64,000 nucleotides of DNA. Origin: Bacteroidales bacterium. Its GTDB lineage: Bacteria; Bacteroidota; Bacteroidia; Bacteroidales; Paludibacteraceae. The stretch spans positions 62,001-126,000 of the forward strand of contig DUQG01000016.1 of the NCBI GenBank assembly GCA_012837935.1. The letters are read 5' to 3'. The position numbers and the translations under genes are program-made. The notes beneath the pieces are model-generated. The model was not told the origin of the DNA, searched no databases, and saw only the letters and a program-made list of their open reading frames with translations. This document shows, in pieces, positions 53,336 to 62,141 of the stretch (position 1 is its first letter; every line of letters begins with the position of its first letter).

Positions 53336-54571
53336 ATGCAATACAGAAAATTATTTTTCGCAGCAATTTTGCTGATTTTTTCAGCGCAGTTTGCTGCCAG
53401 TCAAAACAATACAAACTCTCCATACACTCGTTTCGGATATGGGGATATTACAGAATGTACAGCTACCGAATTACGTGGAATGGGTGGAATTTCCATCGCT
53501 AACCGCTCGCTAAACACCATAAATAGCGTAAACCCTGCATCGTATAGTAGTGTGGATAGCTTGACATTTATGTTTGACCTTGGAGCATCTGCCAGATTTT
53601 CCCGCTTTTCAGATAAGAACAATGCCAGTAGCACGTTCAATGGAAACTTGGACTATCTTACCATGCGTTTCCCTGTTACAAAATGGCTTGGATTTAGTGC
53701 CGGAATGCAACCTTTTTCGCTAGTCGGTTACAACTTTAGTCAAAAAGGCTCGCTATCAATCCCTGAAACAAATAAAAAAATAGGTTATCAGCAAAGCTTT
53801 AACGGTTCTGGCGGAATTTCGCAAGTTTATGCCGGACTCTCAGTTAATTTACTAAATCACGTTTCTCTGGGTGCAAATGCATACTATATCTTTGGGGATG
53901 CGAACCATTATGCCATACAAAGCTTTGACAACACAAACGGCTTTAACCCATCCTATTACAACAAAAGAATAAAAGTTAATGACTTTAAACTTCGCTATGG
54001 TGTGCAAGTTTATAATACGTTTGCCGATAAACATAATGTAACGCTTGGATTAATTTACGAAAACAAAAACAGGCTAAACGGTGAATTTACCGCTACGCTC
54101 AATAATGACACCATAAACAACATTAGTGGCTTTGAACTTCCCGGTACGTTTGGTGCAGGTATTACTTACACATACAATAAAAAACTGACCGTAGGTTTTG
54201 ATTATGTACAGCAAGGTTGGAATGATGCACTCTTTTTTGGAAAAACAGATACGTTAGTGAACACCTCAAAATACGCTGTTGGACTGGAATATATCCCGAA
54301 TCCAACAAGTCTGAAATACTCTGATCTAATCCGTTATAGAGTTGGTTTCTGCACTTCCAATCAGTATTACAAAGTGGACAACGTATTACAACCCAGAAAT
54401 TTCATCGTTTCTGCAGGTATTGGTTTCCCTACACGCACAGGAAAAAGCATACTTAATTTTGCTTTGGAGTATGGAAAAATTGGGTCAGTTAACAGACTTC
54501 GTGAGGATTATCTGAAACTAACTTTCAGCACCTCAATCAATGAGTTCTGGTTCTTTAAGCCAAAATTGTAA
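53336..54571 (+). CDS. Outer-membrane beta-barrel protein
   Basis: 411 residues from the chosen ATG (MQYRKLFFAAILLIFSAQFAASQ is a clear signal peptide; the upstream TTG at 53312 would add eight residues before it). The mature start NSPYTRFGYGDITE and GMGGISIANRSLNTINSVNPASYSSVDSLTF resembles Bacteroidota FadL/PorV-like barrels, and strands continue to the end (FSTSINEFWFFKPKL). Role unknown. It lies 47 bp before lptC, with which it probably shares transcription. Confidence 0.85.
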   Translation: MQYRKLFFAAILLIFSAQFAASQNNTNSPYTRFGYGDITECTATELRGMGGISIANRSLNTINSVNPASYSSVDSLTFMFDLGASARFSRFSDKNNASSTFNGNLDYLTMRFPVTKWLGFSAGMQPFSLVGYNFSQKGSLSIPETNKKIGYQQSFNGSGGISQVYAGLSVNLLNHVSLGANAYYIFGDANHYAIQSFDNTNGFNPSYYNKRIKVNDFKLRYGVQVYNTFADKHNVTLGLIYENKNRLNGEFTATLNNDTINNISGFELPGTFGAGITYTYNKKLTVGFDYVQQGWNDALFFGKTDTLVNTSKYAVGLEYIPNPTSLKYSDLIRYRVGFCTSNQYYKVDNVLQPRNFIVSAGIGFPTRTGKSILNFALEYGKIGSVNRLREDYLKLTFSTSINEFWFFKPKL

Positions 54572-54618
54572 TCTTTCTTTATTCAAAAATAATTTTGCGC
54601 TAAAACAACTTATACTAA

Positions 54619-55197
54619 ATGCATCGCTATATAAAAGAAATATCCAAACAACTAACAACCGCCTTCTTGGTGGTTGTTCTGTTAGTGACCCTATCTTGCT
54701 CAAAAGACGAGAAAGAAAAAATCGATGCAGTAGAGGACAGACAAGCTTTACCCGGATTGTCGGTTACCAAAATTACCACAGTAATTTCCGACTCAGGAAT
54801 TACGCGCTACCGAATTGCAACCGATAAAATGGATGTTTTCGATAAAGCCAATGAACCATATTGGGATTTTCCAAAAGGAATTTACTTTGAACGATTTGCC
54901 GAAAATCTTGCTGTTGACGCCAATTTTAGAAGCAACAAAGCCAGGTACTACGAACGAAAAAAACTTTGGGAATTCCAAGGCAAAGTGAAGGCTATCAACC
55001 TGGAAGGCGATATGTTTGAAACTGATTTACTTTACTGGGACGAAGCCAATGGTCGTATTTACTCTGATAAGTTTATCCGCATAACCGAGGAAAGGGGAAT
55101 TTACACCGGCGTAGGATTCGAGTCGGATGAGACGATGACAAGATGGCATATCAAACAATTGGAAGCCGACGTATATTATAAAGAGGAAGAAGAGTAA
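54619..55197 (+). CDS. lptC: LPS export protein LptC
   Basis: 192 residues. An N-terminal hydrophobic segment ends in LLVTLSCSKD, a possible lipobox instead of the simple TM anchor of enterobacteria. The periplasmic part has LptA/C beta-jellyroll features: SDSGITRYRIATDKMDVFD, WDFPKGIYFERF, ARYYERKKLWEFQGKVKAINLEGD and TDLLYWDEANGRIYSDKFIRI. It passes LPS from LptB2FG to the periplasmic bridge. It follows an outer-membrane barrel gene. Confidence 0.93.
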   Translation: MHRYIKEISKQLTTAFLVVVLLVTLSCSKDEKEKIDAVEDRQALPGLSVTKITTVISDSGITRYRIATDKMDVFDKANEPYWDFPKGIYFERFAENLAVDANFRSNKARYYERKKLWEFQGKVKAINLEGDMFETDLLYWDEANGRIYSDKFIRITEERGIYTGVGFESDETMTRWHIKQLEADVYYKEEEE

Positions 55198-55266
55198 ATC
55201 TTTATTGTATGATGCGAGATGTATAATGTGAGATATTACAAATATTTAAAATACACTTTATAAACC

Positions 55267-56742
55267 ATGAAAAAACTATTTATTCCAATATTTTTATTGT
55301 TGACAATCGGTATTTCTACCTCCAAAGCCGATGTAAACTCAGAAATTGAGCTAAGCGTCCAAACTACAGAAAAATGTGATGCAACAAAGCTGGAGTCACA
55401 ACGTCCTGTGGTAAGTGAACGACTTTTTAAATCCGATGCGGTAGAGAAAAAAATCCAATGGGTAGTGAACCAACTAAAAAATCCCCACTTAGCTTGGATG
55501 TTTGAAAACTGCTTTCCAAACACGCTGGACACCACTGTACATTACAGAGTAATTGATGGAGAAGATGACACATTCGTTTACACAGGGGACATTCACGCTA
55601 TGTGGCTACGTGATTCTGCTGCTCAAGTTTATCCCTATATTCAGCTTGCCAATGAAGATGAAGCGTTGAAAAAAATGCTTCGCGGTGTTATTTTGCGTCA
55701 GCAGAAACTGATAATCATTGACCCTTACGCCAATGCTTTTAATGATGGTCCAACAGGAGGACATTGGCAAAGCGACAATACCGACATGAAACTTGAAGTG
55801 CACGAACGGAAATGGGAAATAGACTCGCTCTGCTACCCTATTCGACTTGCATACCAATATTGGATTACAACGAGGGACAGCAGCGTTTTTGGAAAAAATT
55901 GGGAGGAGGCTATTCGCTTGACTGTACAAACTTTCAGAGAGCAACAACGCAAAAATGGAAACGGGCCTTATCGTTTTCTGCGTGTAACGGATAGGCAGCA
56001 CGACACCCTTTCAAATGTAGGTTGGGGTTCGCCTATAAATCCGGTGGGCTTGATTGTTTCTTCGTTCCGTCCTTCGGATGACTCTACTATTTTCCAATTT
56101 CTTATTCCATCCAATTTTTTCGCGGTAACCTCGCTCCGCAAAGCCGCTCATGTGCTTAAAGAGGTAAATAAGAATGAAAAACTTGCCAATGAATGTTTGA
56201 GCTTGGCAAAAGAAGTGGAAACTGCTCTGAAAAAATACGCGATACACAAACATCCTAAATACGGTAAAATTTATGCTTACGAAGTAGATGGATTTGGCAA
56301 CCAACTACTTACAGACGATGCTAACGTACCTAGTTTGCTTAGCTTGGCGTATCTCGGCGATGTGGATGTAAAAGATAAAATTTATCAAAATACCCGTCGA
56401 TTTGTTTGGAGTAAAGACAATCCTTACTTTTTCAGCGGAAAAGCAGGAGAAGGAATTGGCGGACCACACATTGGCTATGATATGGTGTGGCCAATGAGCA
56501 TTATGATGAGGGCATTTACAAGCAATAAGGATGCAGAAATAAAGGAATGTGTGGAAATGCTGATGAAAACAGATGCAGGAACCGGATTTATGCACGAATC
56601 GTTTAATAAAGACGACGACAGCAAATTCACACGTGAATGGTTTGCTTGGCAAAATACGCTTTTCGGTGAATTAATTATCAAGCTAATTGACGATGGAAAA
56701 TTGGATTTACTTAACAGCATTGAATATCAAGGTAAAAAATAA
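55267..56742 (+). CDS. Glycoside hydrolase family 125 (exo-alpha-1,6-mannosidase type), secreted
   Basis: 491 residues with a signal peptide (~1-22, TSKADVNS). GH125 blocks: MFENCFPNTLDTTVH, FVYTGDIHAMWLRDSAAQVYPY, DPYANAFNDGPTGGHWQSD, and GGPHIGYDMVWPMSIMMRAF, with acidic residues in the WLRD and ADGxGNQ-like contexts. Members known from gut Bacteroidota and Clostridia trim alpha-1,6-mannose from N-glycans. No SusC/SusD genes surround it, so this is not an obvious polysaccharide utilisation locus. Confidence 0.92.
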   Translation: MKKLFIPIFLLLTIGISTSKADVNSEIELSVQTTEKCDATKLESQRPVVSERLFKSDAVEKKIQWVVNQLKNPHLAWMFENCFPNTLDTTVHYRVIDGEDDTFVYTGDIHAMWLRDSAAQVYPYIQLANEDEALKKMLRGVILRQQKLIIIDPYANAFNDGPTGGHWQSDNTDMKLEVHERKWEIDSLCYPIRLAYQYWITTRDSSVFGKNWEEAIRLTVQTFREQQRKNGNGPYRFLRVTDRQHDTLSNVGWGSPINPVGLIVSSFRPSDDSTIFQFLIPSNFFAVTSLRKAAHVLKEVNKNEKLANECLSLAKEVETALKKYAIHKHPKYGKIYAYEVDGFGNQLLTDDANVPSLLSLAYLGDVDVKDKIYQNTRRFVWSKDNPYFFSGKAGEGIGGPHIGYDMVWPMSIMMRAFTSNKDAEIKECVEMLMKTDAGTGFMHESFNKDDDSKFTREWFAWQNTLFGELIIKLIDDGKLDLLNSIEYQGKK

Positions 56743-56769
56743 TAAACTAATTTTCAATAATAAACATTA

Positions 56770-56813
56770 AAAAAAGCAATAAGTAGTCCTGTAATTTTAC
56801 TTATTGCTTTTTT
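56770..56813 (+). terminator. GH125 gene terminator
   Basis: AAAAAAGCAATAAGTA / TACTTATTGCTTTTTT, a 16-bp stem with a 12-nt loop. Confidence 0.8.
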
Positions 56814-56857
56814 TATTTTTAACCTAAGTTTTTTTAGTTTAATTCAAAAAAAATGAG

Positions 56858-56865
56858 TAATTTTG
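56858..56865 (+). promoter_or_regulatory. -7 box of the DUF1846 gene
   Basis: TAATTTTG, 38 bp before the ATG at 56904; no clear -33. Confidence 0.5.
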
Positions 56866-56903
56866 AAACCCGTTAGCATTAAACAAAAAAAGATTAACGG
56901 GAC

Positions 56904-58430
56904 ATGAAATACTATTCACAAATCGGTTTTGACAACGACAAATACTTACACGAGCAGTCAGAAGCTATCCTCAAACGTGTAAGTCGCTTCAACGACAAAT
57001 TATACTTGGAAATGGGTGGTAAAATTCTCTACGATTACCACGCAGCTCGCGTTTTGCCCGGTTTTGACCCGAATGCAAAAATCCGTTTACTTCAAAAATT
57101 AAAAGATAAAATTGACGTAATTCTCTGTGTCCATGCCGGCGACTTAGAGCGCAACAAGGTACGTGCAGATTTCGGAATTACCTATGACGTAGATGCTTTT
57201 AAAAGCATTGACGATATGAAATGGTTTGGTATTCACGTAGCTGCCGTAGTAATTACGCGTTTCAAAAACCAACCAGCCGCCATTACTTTTCAAAATAAAT
57301 TGGAGCTAAAAGGGATTAAAGTCTATCGTCATTTCCTAACAAAAGGTTACCCGCTTGATGTAGAAACCATAGTAAGTCAGGAGGGCTACGGCGCTAATGA
57401 ATATATCGAAACCACAAGACCCATTGTAGTAGTTACCGGACCCGGTCCGGGAAGTGGAAAGCTAGCTACTTCTTTGTGTAACATGTATCATGACCACAAA
57501 AAAGGAATAAAGGCGGGTTATGCAAAATTCGAAACATTTCCTGTTTGGGACTTACCACTTAATCATCCTGTAAACGTAGCGTATGAAGCTGCTACCGCCG
57601 ACTTGCGCGACAAAAACATGATTGACCCCTACCACTTGGAAGCATATGACGTTGAAGCTGTTAATTACAACCGTGATATTGAAGCATTCTCGCTTTTGGA
57701 ACGCATTATTGAGAAAATTACAGGTGGAAAAGGTACTTACAAGTCGCCTACTGATATGGGTGTTAATAGAATCAGTTCCGGAATTGTTGACGAGAAGGTA
57801 GTTAAAGAAGCTGCAAATCAAGAAGTTATTCGTCGTTATTTTAGAAGTTCGGTAGAATATATCATGGGAGTGACTAGCAAAACTACTTTGGAACGTTCCT
57901 CTGAAATTATGCGCCGAGCCGGTGTCAGTGAAAATGACCGTAAAGTAGTAGCTGCTGCTCGAAAAGCTGCCAAAGAGGCTGAGAAAAAGAGGAAAGGCTA
58001 TGGTGGAATTTACAGCGGCGCAGCCATTGAACTACGTGACGGTACGATTATTACAGGTAAAAGTTCGCCACTGTTTCACTCTTCGTCCGCTATGATTTTG
58101 AATGCTACGAAACACCTTGCCGGACTGCCTGATAATATGTTTTTACTTCCTGAAAGCATTATTGATTCTGTAACGCATTTGAAAAAAGATATTTTGAATG
58201 GTAAGCAGGTAAGTCTGGATGTAGAAGAAACGCTTATTGCACTAGCCATAAGTGCCACATCCAATCCGGCTGCAAAAATGGCGCTCGAAAAACTTACGGA
58301 ATTGTACGGTTGCGAAATGCACTCAACTCACATTCCTACTCCGGGCGACGAAGCGGGTTGCAGAAAGCTAAAAGTGAATTTAACTTGCGACCCTGTCTTT
58401 TCAAGTAAAAGGCTGTTTGTCAGCGAGTAA
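56904..58430 (+). CDS. DUF1846 family protein
   Basis: 508 residues, cytosolic. Starts KYYSQIGFDNDKYLHEQSEAIL and contains RPIVVVTGPGPGSGKLATSLCNMYHDH, which includes a P-loop-like GPGSGKLAT. It also contains the conserved PTDMGVNRISSGIVDEKVV and the C-terminal MHSTHIPTPGDEAGCRKL. These are the family blocks of DUF1846, whose length (~500) it matches. A nucleotide-dependent enzyme is plausible, but the reaction is unknown to me. Confidence 0.93.
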   Translation: MKYYSQIGFDNDKYLHEQSEAILKRVSRFNDKLYLEMGGKILYDYHAARVLPGFDPNAKIRLLQKLKDKIDVILCVHAGDLERNKVRADFGITYDVDAFKSIDDMKWFGIHVAAVVITRFKNQPAAITFQNKLELKGIKVYRHFLTKGYPLDVETIVSQEGYGANEYIETTRPIVVVTGPGPGSGKLATSLCNMYHDHKKGIKAGYAKFETFPVWDLPLNHPVNVAYEAATADLRDKNMIDPYHLEAYDVEAVNYNRDIEAFSLLERIIEKITGGKGTYKSPTDMGVNRISSGIVDEKVVKEAANQEVIRRYFRSSVEYIMGVTSKTTLERSSEIMRRAGVSENDRKVVAAARKAAKEAEKKRKGYGGIYSGAAIELRDGTIITGKSSPLFHSSSAMILNATKHLAGLPDNMFLLPESIIDSVTHLKKDILNGKQVSLDVEETLIALAISATSNPAAKMALEKLTELYGCEMHSTHIPTPGDEAGCRKLKVNLTCDPVFSSKRLFVSE

Positions 58431-58438
58431 ACATAAAG

Positions 58439-58461
58439 AAGCAACGAATAATTCGTTGCTT
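58439..58461. terminator. Bidirectional terminator
   Basis: AAGCAACGAAT / ATTCGTTGCTT, an 11-bp inverted repeat with T-run, between the DUF1846 gene and the convergent 95-residue gene. Confidence 0.8.
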
Positions 58462-58466
58462 TTTCT

Positions 58467-58754
58467 TTATACATCTATTAAATTGTATCTTTTGCCTATC
58501 TCTGCTTGCGCCGACATCATTTCCTGAAAGGTGGGATACTTAATCTTATAGTTCGTTTCCTCACCATTCTCATCGGGTGCAGTATATTCAAAGTACCCAT
58601 CATCACCTTTTTTCATGCTTTTCCATCCTGTACTTTCACTGTGCCAATATTCGCAGTAGTGAAAAAGTATTTCAAAACGATAAAGCTCGAAAACCACTCG
58701 TACTTTGCGGTCGTTTGGACGTTCAAATTCTATATAATCGGTATGTTCTTCCAT
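58467..58754 (-). CDS. Hypothetical 95-residue protein
   Basis: Soluble, acidic, aromatic-rich: EEHTDYIEFERPNDRKVRVVFELYRFEILFHYCEYWHSESTGWKS begins it (Tyr/Trp-rich strands) and YPTFQEMMSAQAEIGKRYNLI ends it as a helix. No family recognised. It lies 68 bp downstream of the anSME gene on the same strand and before a terminator, so the two are likely co-transcribed. Confidence 0.7.
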   Translation of the reverse strand: MEEHTDYIEFERPNDRKVRVVFELYRFEILFHYCEYWHSESTGWKSMKKGDDGYFEYTAPDENGEETNYKIKYPTFQEMMSAQAEIGKRYNLIDV

Positions 58755-58822
58755 TTTTACAAAATACCTTTAATAAGAATAACGCTAAAAACGAGTTTTA
58801 GTTTAATGTTTAGCAAAAACAT

Positions 58823-60058
58823 TTATCGAATTCCTTTTGCGTAATACATTACATTTGCCGGAGGACGTTTATTGTGCAATTCATTTGCCATAAATTCCAT
58901 ATAGGGCAATGCGTGTTTAAAAAACGCCTTAAAACCTGCACAAAGATAATTTAATCCCAGTTCACCGTCAGCTGTTTTGGCAATGCGATTTTTCGGACAT
59001 TCACCATGGCAGAATTTCAGCACTTCACACTCTTGACATTGGCGTGGTAGTTTATCTTTTTTGTCCGAACCAAATCGAAGCTGTTTTTCCAAAAACATCA
59101 TCTCAAAAATGGTCTGATTCCGCACATTTCCGAGTTTATATTCCGGAAATACAAAATGGTCGCAAGCATATACATCGCCATTGAATTCCATTGCTACGGC
59201 ATGTCCGCATTTCTCAGCAAAAATACAAACACCCGGCTGCGCACCGACCATATTGGCAAGCATGGCATCAAACATTTGCACAAAATAGACACCTACATCA
59301 TTTCGTACCCACTCATCAAAAATCTTGATGTAAAACTGTCCGAATTTCTTTGGGTCAACCGACCAAGAAGCTAATTTTCCATCAACCTTATCATTAGGCG
59401 GCAATAGCGTTAAACCATCGGCACGTTCATCGGAAACTCGCTCTACAACAGGCGCAAACTGCATAAACTGACTGCCAATTTCTTTGAAAAACCGATAGAC
59501 ATCCAACGGAAATTGAGAGTTGTAATCATTGATTACAGAAAGCGTATTAAATTCTACTTGGTGCTTTTGAAGCAGCTCAATTCCTCGCATTACTTGCTTA
59601 AAAGTAGGTCGTCCGCCTTTATTCGTCCGATAAACATCGTGACAATGCTCCGGTCCATCAATGGAAATTCCAATCAGAAAATTATTATCTTTGAAAAATC
59701 GACACCATTCATCACTAAGCAAAGTTCCGTTGGTCTGCAACACATTATCAATCTGCCTGCCGCGACCGTATTTTTTCTGCAACTGCAACGCCTTTCTGTA
59801 AAAAGAAATATCTCGCAAAGTTGTTTCACCACCGTGCCAAGTGAAAAGCACCTCTTTTACAGGCTGAGCTTCGATGTAGCTTTTCGTGAAAATCTCCAAC
59901 AATCCATCGCTCATTTCCATCTTTTTGCGATTTTGGTAAAGTTTCTCCTTTTCCAAGTAGTAACAATACTTACAATCCAAATTACAGAGTGAGCCTATCG
60001 GTTTTGCCATCACGTAAGAAGGTAGCGCAAGCGGATTAAATGCAATAGTTTTTGACAT
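58823..60058 (-). CDS. Radical SAM enzyme, anaerobic sulfatase-maturase (anSME) type
   Basis: 411 residues. The SAM cluster motif is C25-x3-C29-x2-C32 (CNLDCKYCYY), with WHGGETTLRD and VLQTNGTLL as further radical SAM blocks. The C-terminal SPASM region has the Cys-rich CIFAEKCGHAVAMEFNGDVYACDHF and CQECEVLKFCHGECPKNR, for two auxiliary Fe-S clusters. anSMEs convert Cys or Ser to formylglycine in sulfatases. No sulfatase gene is in the window, so it either acts on distant sulfatases or on another target. Confidence 0.92.
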   Translation of the reverse strand: MSKTIAFNPLALPSYVMAKPIGSLCNLDCKYCYYLEKEKLYQNRKKMEMSDGLLEIFTKSYIEAQPVKEVLFTWHGGETTLRDISFYRKALQLQKKYGRGRQIDNVLQTNGTLLSDEWCRFFKDNNFLIGISIDGPEHCHDVYRTNKGGRPTFKQVMRGIELLQKHQVEFNTLSVINDYNSQFPLDVYRFFKEIGSQFMQFAPVVERVSDERADGLTLLPPNDKVDGKLASWSVDPKKFGQFYIKIFDEWVRNDVGVYFVQMFDAMLANMVGAQPGVCIFAEKCGHAVAMEFNGDVYACDHFVFPEYKLGNVRNQTIFEMMFLEKQLRFGSDKKDKLPRQCQECEVLKFCHGECPKNRIAKTADGELGLNYLCAGFKAFFKHALPYMEFMANELHNKRPPANVMYYAKGIR

Positions 60059-60219
60059 GCTGTATGTTTTTTTTGAGAATGTAAAGTTACATTATTTTTT
60101 GAAAATAAAAGAGAAGTAATGAAAAGACGTGGATAACTTAGAGATTTCAGTGATATTGAAGTTGTTTTGATTAAGAAATATCTTGACTTTCATAAAAACA
60201 CAAAGATATTCGTTCTATT

Positions 60220-60278
60220 AACTACGAATACCACAAATTGCACGAATTTTATTCGTGTAATTCGTAAAATTCGTAGTT
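60220..60278. repeat. ACTACGAA/TTCGTAGT element, copy 2
   Basis: 59 bp. Ends AACTACGAAT and ATTCGTAGTT. Its reverse complement aligns nearly base for base with copy 3 at 63692-63751. Confidence 0.85.
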
Positions 60279-60381
60279 TAATTCAAGATAGTGTTTCTTT
60301 GGCATTAGGTAGTCTAGATTTTCATTAAGCAATTCCTAATCATTTTTCAGAAATTGTAGTTAGTTGTTTAGCTTTTTTTGT

Positions 60382-60389
60382 TAATTTTG
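60382..60389 (+). promoter_or_regulatory. -7 box of the M81 gene
   Basis: TAATTTTG, about 110 bp before the ATG at 60501; the -33 spacing is not convincing. Confidence 0.4.
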
Positions 60390-60500
60390 TAAGGATTAGT
60401 TATTTGCTTGAAACATTATATACAAATCACTACAAACAAGTAGCTTTTTCGATTAATTCCTACGAAATTAATTTTAAGAATCCATATAAATTTTATTCCC

Positions 60501-62051
60501 ATGAAAAAAATTATTTTTATTTTTACCGTTGTTGCTTTACTTGTTACAGGCTGTAAATCAACAAAATCCGACCTTCCACGTGTAGCCATAGCCGGAATTG
60601 CCATCGAGTGTAGTACATTTTCTCCTGCTATTTCTGATTCGGCAGCATTTCCACTACGTATTGGTGATAGTATTTTTTCTTATTACAATTTCTTTGTTCC
60701 CGACTCGGGTGTAGTCCAACGTGCCGAATGGGTGCCAACGCTTCGCACTCACGCTATGCCGGGCGGAATTGTAAAACGAGATGTGTATGAAAATATGGTA
60801 AACAAAACTCTGAAAATGCTAAAAGAATCACTGCCGATTGATGGACTGTTTTTTGATATTCACGGTGCTATGAGTGTACAAGGTTTGGAAGACCCAGAAG
60901 GTGATTTTATCGTTCGCATTCGTGAAGTGATTGGTGATGAAGTGCTTATTTCTACTTCGATGGACTTGCACGGCAGCGTTTCGCCACGCTTGATTAAAAA
61001 CACCGACTTGATAACTTGCTACCGATTAGCACCGCACGAAGATGCTATGATTTCTAAAAAACGTGCTTTAACTAATCTGCTGGACAGATTGGAAAACGGA
61101 AAAGACAAACCCGCTTACAAAGCTTGGATACCTGTTCCGATTTTATTACCCGGCGAGAAAACAAGTACTCGCATTGAACCCGGGAAAACACTTTACGAAC
61201 AAATACCAACAGTTATTGATGGTGATAATGTAATTGATGCTTCCATCTGGATGTCGTATCCGTGGGCAGATGAGCTAAGAAATCACGGTGTGGTGGTGGC
61301 TTACGGCGACGATAAAGAAGCTGTGGGAAAAGCCGCAGAGAAACTCGCAAAACATTTCTGGGATGTGCGTGATAAATTTGAGTTTGTGGCGCCTACTGAT
61401 TATTTGCCGGCTTGTATTGATTTGGCACTAAAAAGTACTGAAAAGCCTTTTATTATCAGCGATATGGGCGATAACCCAACAGCAGGTGGTGCCGGGGATG
61501 TTACTTGGACATTGACCGAATTGCTTAAACGTCCGGAATTTAAAAACGAAAATGGGAAAAGTGTGATTTATGCTTCTTTGCCAGATGCTGAATTTGTGGA
61601 AAAAGCCAAAGCAATAGGTGTTGGCGGCAAAATTGATGCTACCGCCGGTGCTCGTGTGGATAACCGCTACGCTCCGCCCGTTCGTCTAAACGGAACCATC
61701 ATAAACATTGCTGATGACGATACAGAAAACACGCTTGTAACCGTAAAAGTAGGAAGTATTTCTGTGATTGTTACCGCAAAACGCAAGGCTTTCCACTACG
61801 AAAAATGGTTCACTTTGGCAGGATTACAACCGAGAGAAACGGATATTTTGGTGGTAAAAATCGGTTATCTTGTTCCTGAACTTTACGATATGCGAAAAGG
61901 TTGGATTATGGCACTTACACCGGGTGGTGTTGACCAAGATTTGTTGCGCTTGCCTTATAAAAATCTTAATCGTCCAATTTATCCGCTTGATAAAGATATG
62001 GCGAATCCGGATTTAAGTGCACAGTTTATTCCGTTGGCGAATGAAAAGTAG
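60501..62051 (+). CDS. M81-family metallopeptidase (MlrC-like) lipoprotein
   Basis: 516 residues. MKKIIFIFTVVALLVTGCKS is a lipoprotein signal with lipobox TGC. The M81 body follows at once: RVAIAGIAIECSTFSPA with the conserved Glu, DGLFFDIHGAMSVQGLEDPEGD, ISTSMDLHGSVSPRL (DxH) and YRLAPHEDA, which supply the Asp/His metal ligands of the MlrC family. The C-terminal MlrC domain has SDMGDNPTAGGAGDVTWTL. MlrC cleaves small modified peptides (microcystin breakdown products). A lipid-anchored envelope location is unusual for the family as I know it. Confidence 0.9.
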   Translation: MKKIIFIFTVVALLVTGCKSTKSDLPRVAIAGIAIECSTFSPAISDSAAFPLRIGDSIFSYYNFFVPDSGVVQRAEWVPTLRTHAMPGGIVKRDVYENMVNKTLKMLKESLPIDGLFFDIHGAMSVQGLEDPEGDFIVRIREVIGDEVLISTSMDLHGSVSPRLIKNTDLITCYRLAPHEDAMISKKRALTNLLDRLENGKDKPAYKAWIPVPILLPGEKTSTRIEPGKTLYEQIPTVIDGDNVIDASIWMSYPWADELRNHGVVVAYGDDKEAVGKAAEKLAKHFWDVRDKFEFVAPTDYLPACIDLALKSTEKPFIISDMGDNPTAGGAGDVTWTLTELLKRPEFKNENGKSVIYASLPDAEFVEKAKAIGVGGKIDATAGARVDNRYAPPVRLNGTIINIADDDTENTLVTVKVGSISVIVTAKRKAFHYEKWFTLAGLQPRETDILVVKIGYLVPELYDMRKGWIMALTPGGVDQDLLRLPYKNLNRPIYPLDKDMANPDLSAQFIPLANEK

Positions 62052-62077
62052 TACTTAATTTGCTTTCTATAATAACA

Positions 62078-62109
62078 TGGCGGTAAATTGGTAGTTCAAT
62101 TTACCGCCA
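62078..62109 (+). terminator. Hairpin after the M81 gene
   Basis: TGGCGGTAAATTG / CAATTTACCGCCA, a perfect 13-bp stem with loop GTAGTT, followed by AAAATTT; the T-run is weak. It could be a terminator or an attenuator before the CPBP gene. Confidence 0.65.
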
Positions 62110-62141
62110 AAATTTATCTTTATTTTCAACCAACTTAGTTT

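Larger units (their letters stand above)
60059..60500. other. Divergent intergenic region anSME / M81 gene
   Basis: Contains the second ACTACGAA element (60220-60278) and a TAATTTTG box (60382-60389) for the M81 gene. A minus-strand TAACTTTA near 60088-60081 is a weak -7 candidate for the anSME gene. Confidence 0.5.

Noticed and set aside
55267-56742. A polysaccharide utilisation locus around the GH125 gene
   Set aside because: No SusC/SusD, no other glycosidase and no regulator next to it; neighbours are lptC and a DUF1846 gene.
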